Shown in pieces: positions 29,373 through 38,095 of a stretch of DNA of 64,000 nucleotides (its first letter is position 1; each line of letters starts with the position of its first letter). This stretch comes from JASBRS01 sp963783895 (GTDB lineage Bacteria > Deinococcota > Deinococci > Deinococcales > Trueperaceae). The position numbers and the translations under genes are program-made. The DNA lies in the NCBI GenBank assembly GCA_963783895.1, contig CAWAPF010000011.1, forward strand, positions 22,135 to 86,134, given 5' to 3'. Below the pieces are notes generated by a model. It was given only the letters and a program-made list of their open reading frames with translations. It made no database searches and was not told the origin of the DNA.

Positions 29373-30301
29373 CCGGGGCAGCGCGACGGACTTCCCAGCG
29401 GCGGATCGGCTACGTCTTCGTACGTCTCGGTCTGCTGTTGATGCTCCTCAACGGCCTGTTCCCGGCGGTGTGGCTGGTGCTGACGTCGTTCAAGTCGGAG
29501 AACGAGCTCACCCGCATCCCGATCACCTATCTGCCACAACACCCGATCCTGCACAACTACGTCGACGTGTTCACCCAGAATCCGTTCGGCCGGTTCCTGT
29601 TGAACTCGGCGGTGGTGTCCATCGTTGCCACGCTCATCTGTGTGCTATTTGCGTCCCTGGCAGGGTATGCCCTTGCCCGGCTGAGGTTGCGCGGCCGCCG
29701 CGCGCTGCTCACGGCCATCGTGATGACGAGCATGTTCCCGGCGCTCGTCATGCTGGTCCCGCTCTACCGCCTGTTCGTAGGCGTCGAGGTCCCCGGCCTC
29801 AGTCAGGTCGTGGCGTACCTGCACGCCATGGGGTGGAGCTTCCTCCCGACCACCGTCATGACGCCGAACCTGCTCAACACCTACTGGGCACTGATCATCC
29901 CCTACGTCGCCCTGAGCCTGCCGATCACCACCCTGATCCTGACGAGTTTCTTCCAGCTCATCCCGGAGGACCTCGAGTCGGCGGCCACGGTGGACGGCGC
30001 CAGCCGCTTGGGCGCGCTCGTCCGCATCGTGGCCCCGTTGTCGGCGCCCGGTATCGTGACCGCGGGTATCATCGCGTTCGTCAACTCCTGGAACGAGTTC
30101 CTGCTGGCGCTGACGTTCAACACCGCAACCACCATGCGAACCATCCCCGTCGGCATCACCCTCTACCAGGGCGAGTTCGCCTTCCCCTGGGCGGTGATCT
30201 CGGCCGCCGTCACCCTGGGGATCGTCCCCCTCGTGCTGCTCATCCTGTTCTTCCAGCAGCGCATCATCAGCGGTCTCACCGCCGGAGGAGTCAAGGGATG
30301 A
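29369..30301 (+). CDS. Sugar ABC transporter permease (MalG-like)
   Basis: 310 residues with six membrane helices. The N-terminal F-P-A-V-W-L-V-L-T-S-F-K-S motif and the EAA loop E-S-A-A-T-V-D-G-A-S near 210 are typical of the second permease of carbohydrate importers; W-N-E-F-L-L-A-L-T follows. The ATG at 29369 overlaps the preceding stop. An in-frame upstream start would lie inside the previous gene. Seven bases separate it from the isomerase gene. Confidence 0.92.
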   Translation: MTGAARRTSQRRIGYVFVRLGLLLMLLNGLFPAVWLVLTSFKSENELTRIPITYLPQHPILHNYVDVFTQNPFGRFLLNSAVVSIVATLICVLFASLAGYALARLRLRGRRALLTAIVMTSMFPALVMLVPLYRLFVGVEVPGLSQVVAYLHAMGWSFLPTTVMTPNLLNTYWALIIPYVALSLPITTLILTSFFQLIPEDLESAATVDGASRLGALVRIVAPLSAPGIVTAGIIAFVNSWNEFLLALTFNTATTMRTIPVGITLYQGEFAFPWAVISAAVTLGIVPLVLLILFFQQRIISGLTAGGVKG

Positions 30302-30308
30302 TCGAGCG

Positions 30309-31712
30309 ATGATCCGGCCCCGTATCGGGTTCGTCTCGGTGACGCGGCCCGCCTTCAAGGGGGACAGCGCAGCGGCTGCGCGCCGCAGCCTCGAAGGTAT
30401 GGAGAGGCTCGCGGAGCGGCTCGGCTTCGAGCTGGTCGCGCCTGTGCAGGCGGTGCGCGACGCGCCCGAGGCTGCGCGAGCCGCCCGCACGCTCGCCGAA
30501 GAGGGCCTCGATTACCTGCTGGTGCAGCTCACCACCTTCGCGACCGGCGACGTGGTCGCCCCCCTGCTCGCGGCCGCCGAGCGGGTCGGCTTGTGGGGCG
30601 TGCCGGAGCGGGCGGGTGGTTGGCGCGACGGGCCCTTGCCGCTCAACTCGCTGTGCGGCCTGAACATGACGCTCTCGCTGCTGGACGCGCCCCAGGTCGC
30701 CAAGTCCGAGCCCGTCAAGTGGTTCTACGGCCTGCCCGACGACCCGGAGTTCGGGCGACGGCTCGCGGCCACGGTTGGTGCCCTTCGCGGTCTGGCTGCG
30801 GTGCACAGCGCCCGCATCCTGGCGATCGGCGGCACCGCGCCGGGCTTCTACGGGCTCCAGGAGGCGCCCGCCCTCGAGGGCGTCGAGGTCGTCGCGCGCG
30901 ACCTGGCGGCGCTGTTCGAGCGCGTGGCGGCGGTGCCGGAGGCCGAGGCCGAGGCGCGGGCTCGCGGCTGGCAGGAGCGCGAGCGCGCGGACGTATCCTT
31001 CGAGCAACTCGTCCGGGGCGCACGGATCGACGTTGCCCTCGAGAGGCTGGCCGAGGAAACGGGGGCGACGGCACTGGCCGTGCGGTGCTGGCCGGAGGTG
31101 CCGGACACCTGCGGTTCGATGGCATGCGCCGCGATGGGGGACTCCAGCGCCCGCGAGGTGCCTGCCGCCTGCGAGGGGGATGTGATGGGAGCGCTGTCGA
31201 TGCTCGCGCTACAGGGCATCAGCGGCGATCCCGCCATCCTCATGGACCTCTCCGACGTGGACGAGGCCGACGACAGCCTCCAGGTCTGGCACTGCGGAAA
31301 CGCGCCGGTGGCGTGGGCGGCGCCGGGACCCGCGGGGGGTCCCGACACCCGTCTGACCACGCACTTCAACCGTGACGGCACCGGCGTCGTGCGTGACATG
31401 CGCCTTAGGGCCGGTCCCGTGACCGGTTTCCGGCTGCTGAGTTCCGGGGGGCGCGCCGTCATCGTCGGCGGCGAGGTACGCCGCGAGGAGAAGGTGGGCT
31501 ACGACGGCGTCCGCGGTTGGGTCGGTGGGCTGCGCTGGGGCGAGAGCCCCGTCGACGTGCGCGCCTTCATCGCCAACTTGCTCGACAGGCGGTTGCCGCA
31601 CCACCTCGCCTTCGGTCGCGGTGACCGGGTGGAAGCGCTCTACGAGCTTTGCGCCTACCTCGGTGCGGACGTCCTGCCGGCACTGCCCCCGGCGTCCTAT
31701 CTGCGCTCGTGA
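30309..31712 (+). CDS. L-fucose/L-arabinose isomerase-family protein
   Basis: 467 residues. The fold matches the FucI/AraA superfamily: an N-terminal Rossmann-like region (R-I-G-F-V-S-V-T), a second domain with W-F-Y-G-L-P near 138, and a C-terminal barrel with the manganese ligands. Glu289 (A-C-E-G-D), Asp313 (M-D-L-S-D) and His328 (W-H-C-G-N) occupy the expected metal-ligand positions, so it is probably active as an aldose-ketose isomerase. The substrate is not L-fucose by default: the neighbouring kinase resembles sulfofructose kinase, so sulfoquinovose to sulfofructose is a candidate reaction (inference). Its stop overlaps the kinase start. Confidence 0.85.
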   Translation: MIRPRIGFVSVTRPAFKGDSAAAARRSLEGMERLAERLGFELVAPVQAVRDAPEAARAARTLAEEGLDYLLVQLTTFATGDVVAPLLAAAERVGLWGVPERAGGWRDGPLPLNSLCGLNMTLSLLDAPQVAKSEPVKWFYGLPDDPEFGRRLAATVGALRGLAAVHSARILAIGGTAPGFYGLQEAPALEGVEVVARDLAALFERVAAVPEAEAEARARGWQERERADVSFEQLVRGARIDVALERLAEETGATALAVRCWPEVPDTCGSMACAAMGDSSAREVPAACEGDVMGALSMLALQGISGDPAILMDLSDVDEADDSLQVWHCGNAPVAWAAPGPAGGPDTRLTTHFNRDGTGVVRDMRLRAGPVTGFRLLSSGGRAVIVGGEVRREEKVGYDGVRGWVGGLRWGESPVDVRAFIANLLDRRLPHHLAFGRGDRVEALYELCAYLGADVLPALPPASYLRS

Positions 31713-32620
31713 GCGGGCCTCGCGTGGTGTGCGTCGGGCTGTCGTGTCTGGATCACGTGTGGCGTGTCGAGCGCTTCCCGCCGGTCCGCTCGCGCACCGA
31801 TGCCACCGCCTACCGGACGCAGGGAGGTGGGCCGGCCGCGACAGCCGCCGCGGCGGCCGCGCACCTCGGCGTGGCCGCCGCGCTGGTGGCGCTCCACGGC
31901 GACGACGCTGCCGGTAACACCGCCCTTGCCGATCTCGAAGCACATGGGGTGGACGTCTCCGGCGTGCGCCGGCTGCCCGGCGCGCGCACGTTCGTCAGCG
32001 CCGTGCTGGTGGCGCCCGACGGGGAACGCTGGATCTTCCCCTACCGCGGGAGCGGGCTCGAGGACGACCCCTCCTATCTGCCGGCCGGTTTCCTCGAAGG
32101 GGCCGGGGCGGTGCTCGTGGACCTGAGGCATCCTCGCCTTTGCCGCGCCGCCGCCGAGGCCGCCCGCGCCGGCAACGTCCCCGTCGTTGCCGACTACGGC
32201 AACCTCCGCCACTGGGAGGATGCCGGCCTGGCCGATCATCTGCTGGTGGCGCGCGAGTGCGCGCAGGAGCTGATCGGCCGGGACGACCCTGAGGCGGCGT
32301 TGCCACGCCTCCGGCGGCGCCCCGATCAGGTGGTCGGGATCACCCTGGGTGCGGAGGGGGTGCTGCTGCTGGAGGGCGAGCGCGCCGTGCACGTGCCCGC
32401 GCCGAGCGTCGAGGCGGTGGACACCACCGGCGCCGGCGATGTGTTTCACGGCGCGTACGCCGCCGCCATTGCGCGGCGAGCGTCCGCCGAGGAGGCCGCC
32501 CGCTACGCGGCCACGGTGGCGGCGATGGCGTGCCGCGCCTTCGGCGCGCGCGCCGGGCTTCCCAGCCACGATGAGGTGACCGCCTTCGGCGCGACCGACG
32601 AACCGAGAGGGACTCCGTGA
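31709..32620 (+). CDS. PfkB-family sugar kinase, YihV (sulfofructose kinase)-like
   Basis: 303 residues; GTG start overlapping the isomerase stop (GTGA). Ribokinase-fold signatures: G-G-G-P-A-A-T-A-A near residue 38 and the anion-hole motif D-T-T-G-A-G-D at 238-244, with Asp244 the catalytic base, followed by V-F-H-G-A. From memory of E. coli YihV, the G-G-G-P-A-A-T-A-A segment, L-V-D-L-R and D-V-F-H-G-A align well; an Arg lies where YihV has its sulfonate-contacting Lys27, and an Arg where it has one in A-D-V-R. It would phosphorylate the ketose before aldol cleavage. A generic fructose or ribose kinase remains possible. Confidence 0.85.
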   Translation: MSGPRVVCVGLSCLDHVWRVERFPPVRSRTDATAYRTQGGGPAATAAAAAAHLGVAAALVALHGDDAAGNTALADLEAHGVDVSGVRRLPGARTFVSAVLVAPDGERWIFPYRGSGLEDDPSYLPAGFLEGAGAVLVDLRHPRLCRAAAEAARAGNVPVVADYGNLRHWEDAGLADHLLVARECAQELIGRDDPEAALPRLRRRPDQVVGITLGAEGVLLLEGERAVHVPAPSVEAVDTTGAGDVFHGAYAAAIARRASAEEAARYAATVAAMACRAFGARAGLPSHDEVTAFGATDEPRGTP

Positions 32621-32648
32621 CGATGACGATGATGATGGAGGTGCGAGC

Positions 32649-33716
32649 ATGAGCAAAACCCTGAGTGCCGGCAAGTTGCGCGCGATGATGGCGCTCGCCG
32701 ACGACGACGGCGTGTTCCGTATGGTGGCGGTCGATCAGCGTCCGCCGCTGTTCCAGGCGCTGGCGCGCGCCGGCAACCGCGACCCGCAGAGCCTGAGCTT
32801 CGAGGAGGTGGCCGACGCCAAGGCGCTCCTCACCCGGGTGCTGGCCCCGGAGGCGGGCGCGATCCTCATCGATCCGGTCTGGACGCACGCCACCGCCCTG
32901 TCGGCCGTTCCTGGCAGCACTGCGCTGATCGGCACGCTCGAGGACTACGGGTTCGAGGAGGTCGACGGGGAGCGTCGCTCCAGACTCATCGAGGGATGGA
33001 GCGTCGCGGCCATCAAACGCGCAGGGGCGTCCGGCGTCAAGCTGCTGGCCTGGTATCGCCCCGACACCTCGGAAGCGACGCGCGAGCACCAGGAACGGCT
33101 GGTGGCCGAGGTGGGCGAGGCCTGCCGGGCGAGCGACATCCCGTTCATCCTGGAGCTGCTGGTCTACCCGAAACCGGACGAGGACCCCGCCTCGCCGGAG
33201 TACCAGGCGCATCGCCCCGAGCGCGTCCTCGCGTCCGTACGGCGCTTCGCCGAGCCGCGTTTCGGGGTGGACGTCTTCAAGCTCGAGTTCCCCGCCGACC
33301 TCAAGCACTGCCGCGGCTACCACGGCGGCGCGTTCGACGGTCGCGAGCGCCCCGCCCTCTTCTCCTTGGACGAGGTGCGCGCCTTCCTGGCGGAGATCGA
33401 CGACGCCTGCCCCGCACCCTGGGTGCTGCTGAGCGCGGGCGTCGGGCCAGCCGAGTTCGAGGCCGACCTCGAGCTCGCGTTCGAGGCCGGCGCCAGCGGC
33501 TTCCTGGCGGGCCGCGCGGTTTGGCTGGAGGCCCTCGAGGCCTACCCCGACGCGGCGGCGGTCGAGGAGCGGCTGCGGGCGCGCGCGTTGCCCTACCTTC
33601 GCGCCATCTCCGCTCGGGCCGACGGCGCGCTGCCGTGGCACGACCACCGCCGTTTCGGCGGGGCGCCCGCGATGGAGGGCGCCGGGGAGGGTTGGCACCG
33701 GAGGTACCTGCCATGA
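32649..33716 (+). CDS. Class I aldolase of the LacD/YihT family
   Basis: 355 residues, a TIM barrel. Visible: the N-terminal A-V-D-Q-R, D-P-V-W near 77, G-V-K-L-L-A-W-Y near 128, the Schiff-base Lys211 in F-K-L-E-F-P, and W-V-L-L-S-A-G-V with A-G-A-S-G-F-L-A-G-R-A-V-W, the phosphate-binding end shared with YihT and LacD. It should split the phosphorylated ketose into dihydroxyacetone phosphate and an aldehyde (glyceraldehyde 3-phosphate, or sulfolactaldehyde if the substrate is 6-deoxy-6-sulfofructose 1-phosphate). Overlaps the next gene (ATGA). Confidence 0.87.
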   Translation: MSKTLSAGKLRAMMALADDDGVFRMVAVDQRPPLFQALARAGNRDPQSLSFEEVADAKALLTRVLAPEAGAILIDPVWTHATALSAVPGSTALIGTLEDYGFEEVDGERRSRLIEGWSVAAIKRAGASGVKLLAWYRPDTSEATREHQERLVAEVGEACRASDIPFILELLVYPKPDEDPASPEYQAHRPERVLASVRRFAEPRFGVDVFKLEFPADLKHCRGYHGGAFDGRERPALFSLDEVRAFLAEIDDACPAPWVLLSAGVGPAEFEADLELAFEAGASGFLAGRAVWLEALEAYPDAAAVEERLRARALPYLRAISARADGALPWHDHRRFGGAPAMEGAGEGWHRRYLP

Positions 33717-34771
33717 GCGTCTCGGAGCAACGGTCCCAGGATCCGCTCGGCGTCGTGGTCGTTGGCGCAGGCGACATGGGCGCCCGTCACGCACGCTGGT
33801 GGGCGGAGGCCGGCGCCCGCATCGTGGCCGTGGTCGACCCCGATCGGAGCCGGGCCGAGCGCGCGGCTGCCGGCTTCGGGGCCCTCGCTCTCGACGACCT
33901 CGGCACGGCGCTGGAGCGCGCCGATGTCGGTGCGGCTTCGATCTGCACCCCGACCTACCTCCATGCCCGCTACAGCGTGGCGGCGTTGCGGGCTGGAAAG
34001 CACGTGCTGTGCGAGAAGCCGGCCGCCCTGCGGCTGGCCGGGGCCGAGGCGATGCGCCGGGCCGCGGAGGAGAGCGGCAAGCTCCTGCGCATCGGCTTCA
34101 TGCGCCGTTTCGACCCCGCCAGCCACCAGATCCTCGAGTTCGGAGCGAGGATCGGCGGGCCGGTGCTGGCACAGGCCACCATCGCCGCGGGCATCCGACC
34201 CAAGCTGCTCATGCACGACGCGGCAGCCAACGGGGGCCCGATCATCGACATGTGCTGCCACATCTTCGACCAGTGGGAGGCGTTCTACGGCGAACGTCCG
34301 AGCGGGGTGCGCGCCTACGGCTACACGTTCGGCGACGGCAAGCCCGCACTGGCGAGCATCCGGCACAAGGCGTTGGACAGCGCGCACATCACGCTGCGCT
34401 ACCCGGGCGGGGGCGTGGGGCAGATCCAGGTGTCCTGGGGGCTTCCCGCGGGCATCGCCGCCACCGAACGTCACACCTACATGGGGCCCGACGGGCTGAT
34501 CACGGCGGAGTGGCCCGACCGGGTCGAGTTGCTGACGTCGCGGGGGACGTTGCGTTGGGAGCCCCCGGCCTCCGACCCCTGGCGGGAGGAGATCCGGGCG
34601 TTCCACCGGGAGCTGCACGGGCTCGAGCACCGCCCGCTCGCGACCATCGACGACGGCGTGCGCGCCCTGCGCACCTCGCTCGCCGTGCTGAGCTCGATCG
34701 CCGAGGACCGCGAAGTCGCCCCGGCCGACGTGCAGGGCGACCTCCCGCCACTCGCGGGGGAGGCGGCATGA
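33713..34771 (+). CDS. Gfo/Idh/MocA-family oxidoreductase (first)
   Basis: 352 residues. An N-terminal Rossmann fold has the NAD motif V-V-V-G-A-G-D-M-G-A-R-H near residue 15 and the E-K-P motif (C-E-K-P-A) near 102. The C-terminal domain carries N-G-G-P-I-I-D-M-C-C-H-I-F-D, with the usual catalytic-region Asp and His. Family members are sugar dehydrogenases or NAD-dependent glycosidases that oxidise C3 transiently. In this cluster an NAD-dependent glycosidase that releases the free sugar, as known for sulfoquinovosidases of this superfamily, is a fair guess. Overlaps both neighbours by 4 bases. Confidence 0.85.
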   Translation: MSVSEQRSQDPLGVVVVGAGDMGARHARWWAEAGARIVAVVDPDRSRAERAAAGFGALALDDLGTALERADVGAASICTPTYLHARYSVAALRAGKHVLCEKPAALRLAGAEAMRRAAEESGKLLRIGFMRRFDPASHQILEFGARIGGPVLAQATIAAGIRPKLLMHDAAANGGPIIDMCCHIFDQWEAFYGERPSGVRAYGYTFGDGKPALASIRHKALDSAHITLRYPGGGVGQIQVSWGLPAGIAATERHTYMGPDGLITAEWPDRVELLTSRGTLRWEPPASDPWREEIRAFHRELHGLEHRPLATIDDGVRALRTSLAVLSSIAEDREVAPADVQGDLPPLAGEAA

Positions 34772-35793
34772 GCGGCGGCAGTGGGCGCCTTCCGGTGCGT
34801 GTGGGCATCATCGGCGGCGGCCGCTGGGCTGCCATGCACCGCGCCGCGCTGGAGAGCGTCGGCGCGCCGCTCGCGGCCGTGCTGGTACGCAGCGAGGCGA
34901 GCGCGCACCGTTTGCAGGGTGCCTGGCAGGTGCCGGTGACCACGGACCTGGAGGCGTTCCTCGCCTCCGAGCTCGACGCCGTCATCGTGGCGAGCCCCAA
35001 CGACCTGCACGCCGGGCACGCCGTGGCCGCGCTCGAGGCCGGGAAACACGTGCTGGTGGAGAAGCCGATGGCGATCGGGATCGAGGACTGCGACCGCATC
35101 CTCGAGGCGGCGCGCCGCGCGGGCCGGGTGCTGGCGGTCGGTCACGAGATGCGCGTGTTCCGCCTGTTCGAGGCGGTGCGCGCGGAGGCCGGGAAGCTGG
35201 GCCGGCCCCATCACCTCGACCTCCGCCTGTTCCGTCGCCCCTACCGCGCGGGCGCGTCGGGCTGGAAGCAGGATCCCGCCAGGCTCGGCAGCAGCATCCT
35301 CGAGGAGCCGATCCACTACTTCGACCTGGCGCGCTGGCTCCTCGGGGAGGTCACGGAGGTGCAGGCCTGGTCGGTGAGCCGCGCGGGCCGTGAGGGGGCA
35401 CACGAGAACCTCGACGTGCGGCTGTCGTTCGCGAGCGGAGCGCGCGCCATGGTCACGCGCACCATCGCGGGCTTCGAGCACCACGTGCGTTGCGACCTCA
35501 ACGCCGAGGACGGCGCCCTGCGGGCGCGCTGGGACGGGCGGCAGGACACCGACGAGGACCCGACCGTGTCGCTGTGGACGCAGGACGACGACGGCATCCG
35601 CACGGTCCCGGTGCCGCAACGCACGGGGCACGCCTTCGACCTGCCGCGGCAGACGACGGCGTTCCTGCGTGCCGTCAGCGAGGGAACGCCGGTCCCGGCC
35701 GACGGTCACGACGGGCGCGTTGCGGTGGCGCTGTGCGTGGCCGTGGAGCGCTCGCTCAGGGAAGGTTCGTCGGTGGTGCGCCCGCCGGCGTGA
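34768..35793 (+). CDS. Gfo/Idh/MocA-family oxidoreductase (second)
   Basis: 341 residues. NAD motif I-I-G-G-G-R-W-A-A near 14, V-A-S-P-N-D-L-H near 73, V-E-K-P-M-A near 95, and I-L-E-E-P-I-H-Y-F-D-L-A-R-W near 175 in place of the common G-G-x-x-x-D-x-x-x-H-x-x-D stretch: Glu replaces the usual Gly-Gly-rich start but His and Asp are kept. It is clearly paralogous to, not a duplicate of, the gene before it. It is last in the sugar operon and its 3' end overlaps the convergent membrane gene by 38 bases. Confidence 0.85.
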   Translation: MSGGSGRLPVRVGIIGGGRWAAMHRAALESVGAPLAAVLVRSEASAHRLQGAWQVPVTTDLEAFLASELDAVIVASPNDLHAGHAVAALEAGKHVLVEKPMAIGIEDCDRILEAARRAGRVLAVGHEMRVFRLFEAVRAEAGKLGRPHHLDLRLFRRPYRAGASGWKQDPARLGSSILEEPIHYFDLARWLLGEVTEVQAWSVSRAGREGAHENLDVRLSFASGARAMVTRTIAGFEHHVRCDLNAEDGALRARWDGRQDTDEDPTVSLWTQDDDGIRTVPVPQRTGHAFDLPRQTTAFLRAVSEGTPVPADGHDGRVAVALCVAVERSLREGSSVVRPPA

Positions 35794-38077
35794 ACGCGTC
35801 GCTGCGGGCCATCAGGGAGGCCGTGCCCGCAGCCAGCAGGTAGGCGGCGGCGGCGGCCAGGTGCACGTAGGGGAAGCCCCAGGTCAAGGCCACGGCGGTG
35901 GCGGCGCTGCTTCCCAGGACGGCCGCGATGCCGTTGACCGCCCAGCCTAGCGCCACCTCCGAGGGGCCCGTGCGTCCGACGGCCCGCAGCGCCAACGGGA
36001 ACGGCATCCCCATCGGCAGCGCCACCACCAGCAGCGTCGCCGCGGCCAGCGCGGCTCTTGCGGCCGTGGGCCAGGCCAGGGTGGCCCCCGACCACGCCGG
36101 GAACAGCAGGCTCCAGGCGAGGCCGGCCGCCGCCACCAGCAGTGCCGCCAAGGCGGCCACCCGGACCTCGCCTCGGGGCGCGTTGCCAGCCCGGCGACCG
36201 GCGCCGCCCGCCAGCCCGGCGCCCAGCCCGGCCCCCACCAGCAGCGCGGCCAGCCCCACCGCCAGCGTCAGGGTCGGGTGCCCCAGGTAGAGGCGCAGCC
36301 GTTGGAGCGCCCCCACCTCGAACAGCATGAAGCCGGCGCCGAGTGCGCCGAACAGCAGCGGCGCCAGCCGTGCGGGCCCGCGCCGGCGACGTTGCCGGAG
36401 GGTCAAGAGGACGGCTGCCGCGGCCGTCAGCGCGGCCAGCCCCACGAGCAGCGACGCCAGGGGCCGCGGCAGGCCCGGTTCGAACTGGAAGAAGAAGGGC
36501 CGGCGGTCGTGCGTGGGGCGGATGTCCACGCCCCCACTGGCGGCCTCGATGCGCCGCAGGTTGGTGCTTCCCGCGCTCAGGGCATCGAGCGGCGGGTGCT
36601 CCACGAGCCCTGGGAGGTAGAGGATCTGCAGCCCGGCCGAGCGCGCCAGGCGGCCGTAGGCGAGCGCCTCGTCGCGGCCGAGCGCATGGTCGAACACCAT
36701 GAGCAACGGGATGGGGCGCCCGCCCCGCGCGTCGAGCACCGCCAGGGTGTGGTGCAGGGCGTCGGCCTCGCTCATGCCGTGTTCGGACAGGGCGGTCACC
36801 GCGGTGGTGAGGGCGCGTGTGAGGGTGACCTCGTCGTAGAGTTTCAGGGCGATGGCGCCGCCCGGAGCGAGGTGATCGAGCTCCTCCCGGAAGGCCTCCA
36901 CCGTGTACACCCCGTTCTCGACCAGCGCGTACGAGCGCGCCTCGGCGGCGTCCGTGACCACCTGCGAGAGCAGGATCAGGTCGAAGCGCTGTTGCGTGCG
37001 TCGCAGCGTGCTACGGCCCTCGTCGATGCGAAGCGTGGTGCCGTCGTAGGCGGGGGCACCCGCGATCAGGCCGTCGGCCGACGCCCGGCGCGCCAGGCGC
37101 ACGCCGGCGCCGTTCAGCTCCACAGCGGTGACGTCGGGCACGTGGAAGGCATGGGCCAGGGCCACGTCCAGGCCGCCGCCGGGACCGATGATGAACACGC
37201 TCTGCGGGCTCTGGACGGCGTACGCGTAGGCGCCCACGTCGTGCAGGTAGGTGGTGGGCCGCGAGGTGTCCGGTACCAGCGAGCCGGCCCCGCCGTCGAG
37301 GTAGAGGTAGAGGCTTCCGTCGGGCCGGCGCACCAGGTCGCTGCGCCCCAGGGCGTCCCAGGCGTGGGCCACTTCGCTGGCGCCGCTTCGCAGCTCGCGA
37401 CTCAGGGGCTTGGCTGCGGCGAGCCGGGCCATCGGCGGCTGCGGCCAGCCGGTCGCCGCATGCCCGGTCAGCAGCGCGGCGCCGAGCGCGACCACGATCG
37501 CCGCGGACGGCCGGTGGGCATGCGGGGCGAGCAAGAGGGCGGCGAGCGCGAGCACCAGGCCCGCCAGCAGCACCGCACCGAGCGCGCCGAGAAGGTCGAG
37601 CGCCGCGACGGACGCCAGGGCGCCGATCCCGGCGCCGGCCAGGTCGTGGAGGTAGAGCCGAGGGGCGCGGGCGCTGTGCAGGGCGAAGAGCGTGGCCAGG
37701 GCGTGCCCCAGGAACGTGAACGGGAGTGCGCACAGCGCCAGAGCGACACCCTGCAGGGGCGCCGTCGCCACCCTCAGGAGCAGGATCACCACCAGGGGGG
37801 TGGCGAGCGCGCCGGCAGCGGCGGCGATCGCGGCGCCGGCCCGGGTGCGGGTCGCGGGCAGCAGGGTGGCCGCGGCTGCTCCCAGGCCGGCGCCCAGCAC
37901 CGCGACGGCGAGCAGCACGTAAACGAAGGGGCTGAAGTAGAGCAGCGACAGCACACGGGTGAGGGCGATCTCCAGCAGCAGGCCCGCGCCGGCCAGCAGT
38001 GAGACGGAGGCGCGCACACGTGCCAGGCGGACCGAGGCCGAGGGTGGGCCCGGCTCGCGCGCCTCGGCCGCGCTCAA
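35756..38077 (-). CDS. Membrane-embedded spermidine synthase-like protein
   Basis: 773 residues. An N-terminal set of about seven membrane helices (1-215), a soluble methyltransferase-like domain (about 240-530) and a C-terminal set of about seven helices (545-765). The soluble part has the nucleotide-binding G-P-G-G-G-L-D-V-A-L-A, the acidic T-A-V-E-L-N and L-S-Q-V-V-T-D, as in SpeE-like proteins. Whether it makes polyamines is unknown; such fused proteins are widespread and uncharacterised. The longest frame begins with TTG at 38077, 18 bases after the upstream gene; a start a few codons further in cannot be excluded. The end overlaps the sugar operon antisense. Confidence 0.82.
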   Translation of the reverse strand: MSAAEAREPGPPSASVRLARVRASVSLLAGAGLLLEIALTRVLSLLYFSPFVYVLLAVAVLGAGLGAAAATLLPATRTRAGAAIAAAAGALATPLVVILLLRVATAPLQGVALALCALPFTFLGHALATLFALHSARAPRLYLHDLAGAGIGALASVAALDLLGALGAVLLAGLVLALAALLLAPHAHRPSAAIVVALGAALLTGHAATGWPQPPMARLAAAKPLSRELRSGASEVAHAWDALGRSDLVRRPDGSLYLYLDGGAGSLVPDTSRPTTYLHDVGAYAYAVQSPQSVFIIGPGGGLDVALAHAFHVPDVTAVELNGAGVRLARRASADGLIAGAPAYDGTTLRIDEGRSTLRRTQQRFDLILLSQVVTDAAEARSYALVENGVYTVEAFREELDHLAPGGAIALKLYDEVTLTRALTTAVTALSEHGMSEADALHHTLAVLDARGGRPIPLLMVFDHALGRDEALAYGRLARSAGLQILYLPGLVEHPPLDALSAGSTNLRRIEAASGGVDIRPTHDRRPFFFQFEPGLPRPLASLLVGLAALTAAAAVLLTLRQRRRRGPARLAPLLFGALGAGFMLFEVGALQRLRLYLGHPTLTLAVGLAALLVGAGLGAGLAGGAGRRAGNAPRGEVRVAALAALLVAAAGLAWSLLFPAWSGATLAWPTAARAALAAATLLVVALPMGMPFPLALRAVGRTGPSEVALGWAVNGIAAVLGSSAATAVALTWGFPYVHLAAAAAYLLAAGTASLMARSDAFTPAGAPPTNLP

Positions 38078-38095
38078 GGCCTCACCGCCCCGGGA

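Noticed and set aside
36278..38002. Plus-strand open frame of about 570 codons opposite the spermidine synthase-like gene
   Set aside because: No family features; the minus-strand frame has membrane helices and a clear methyltransferase-like domain.
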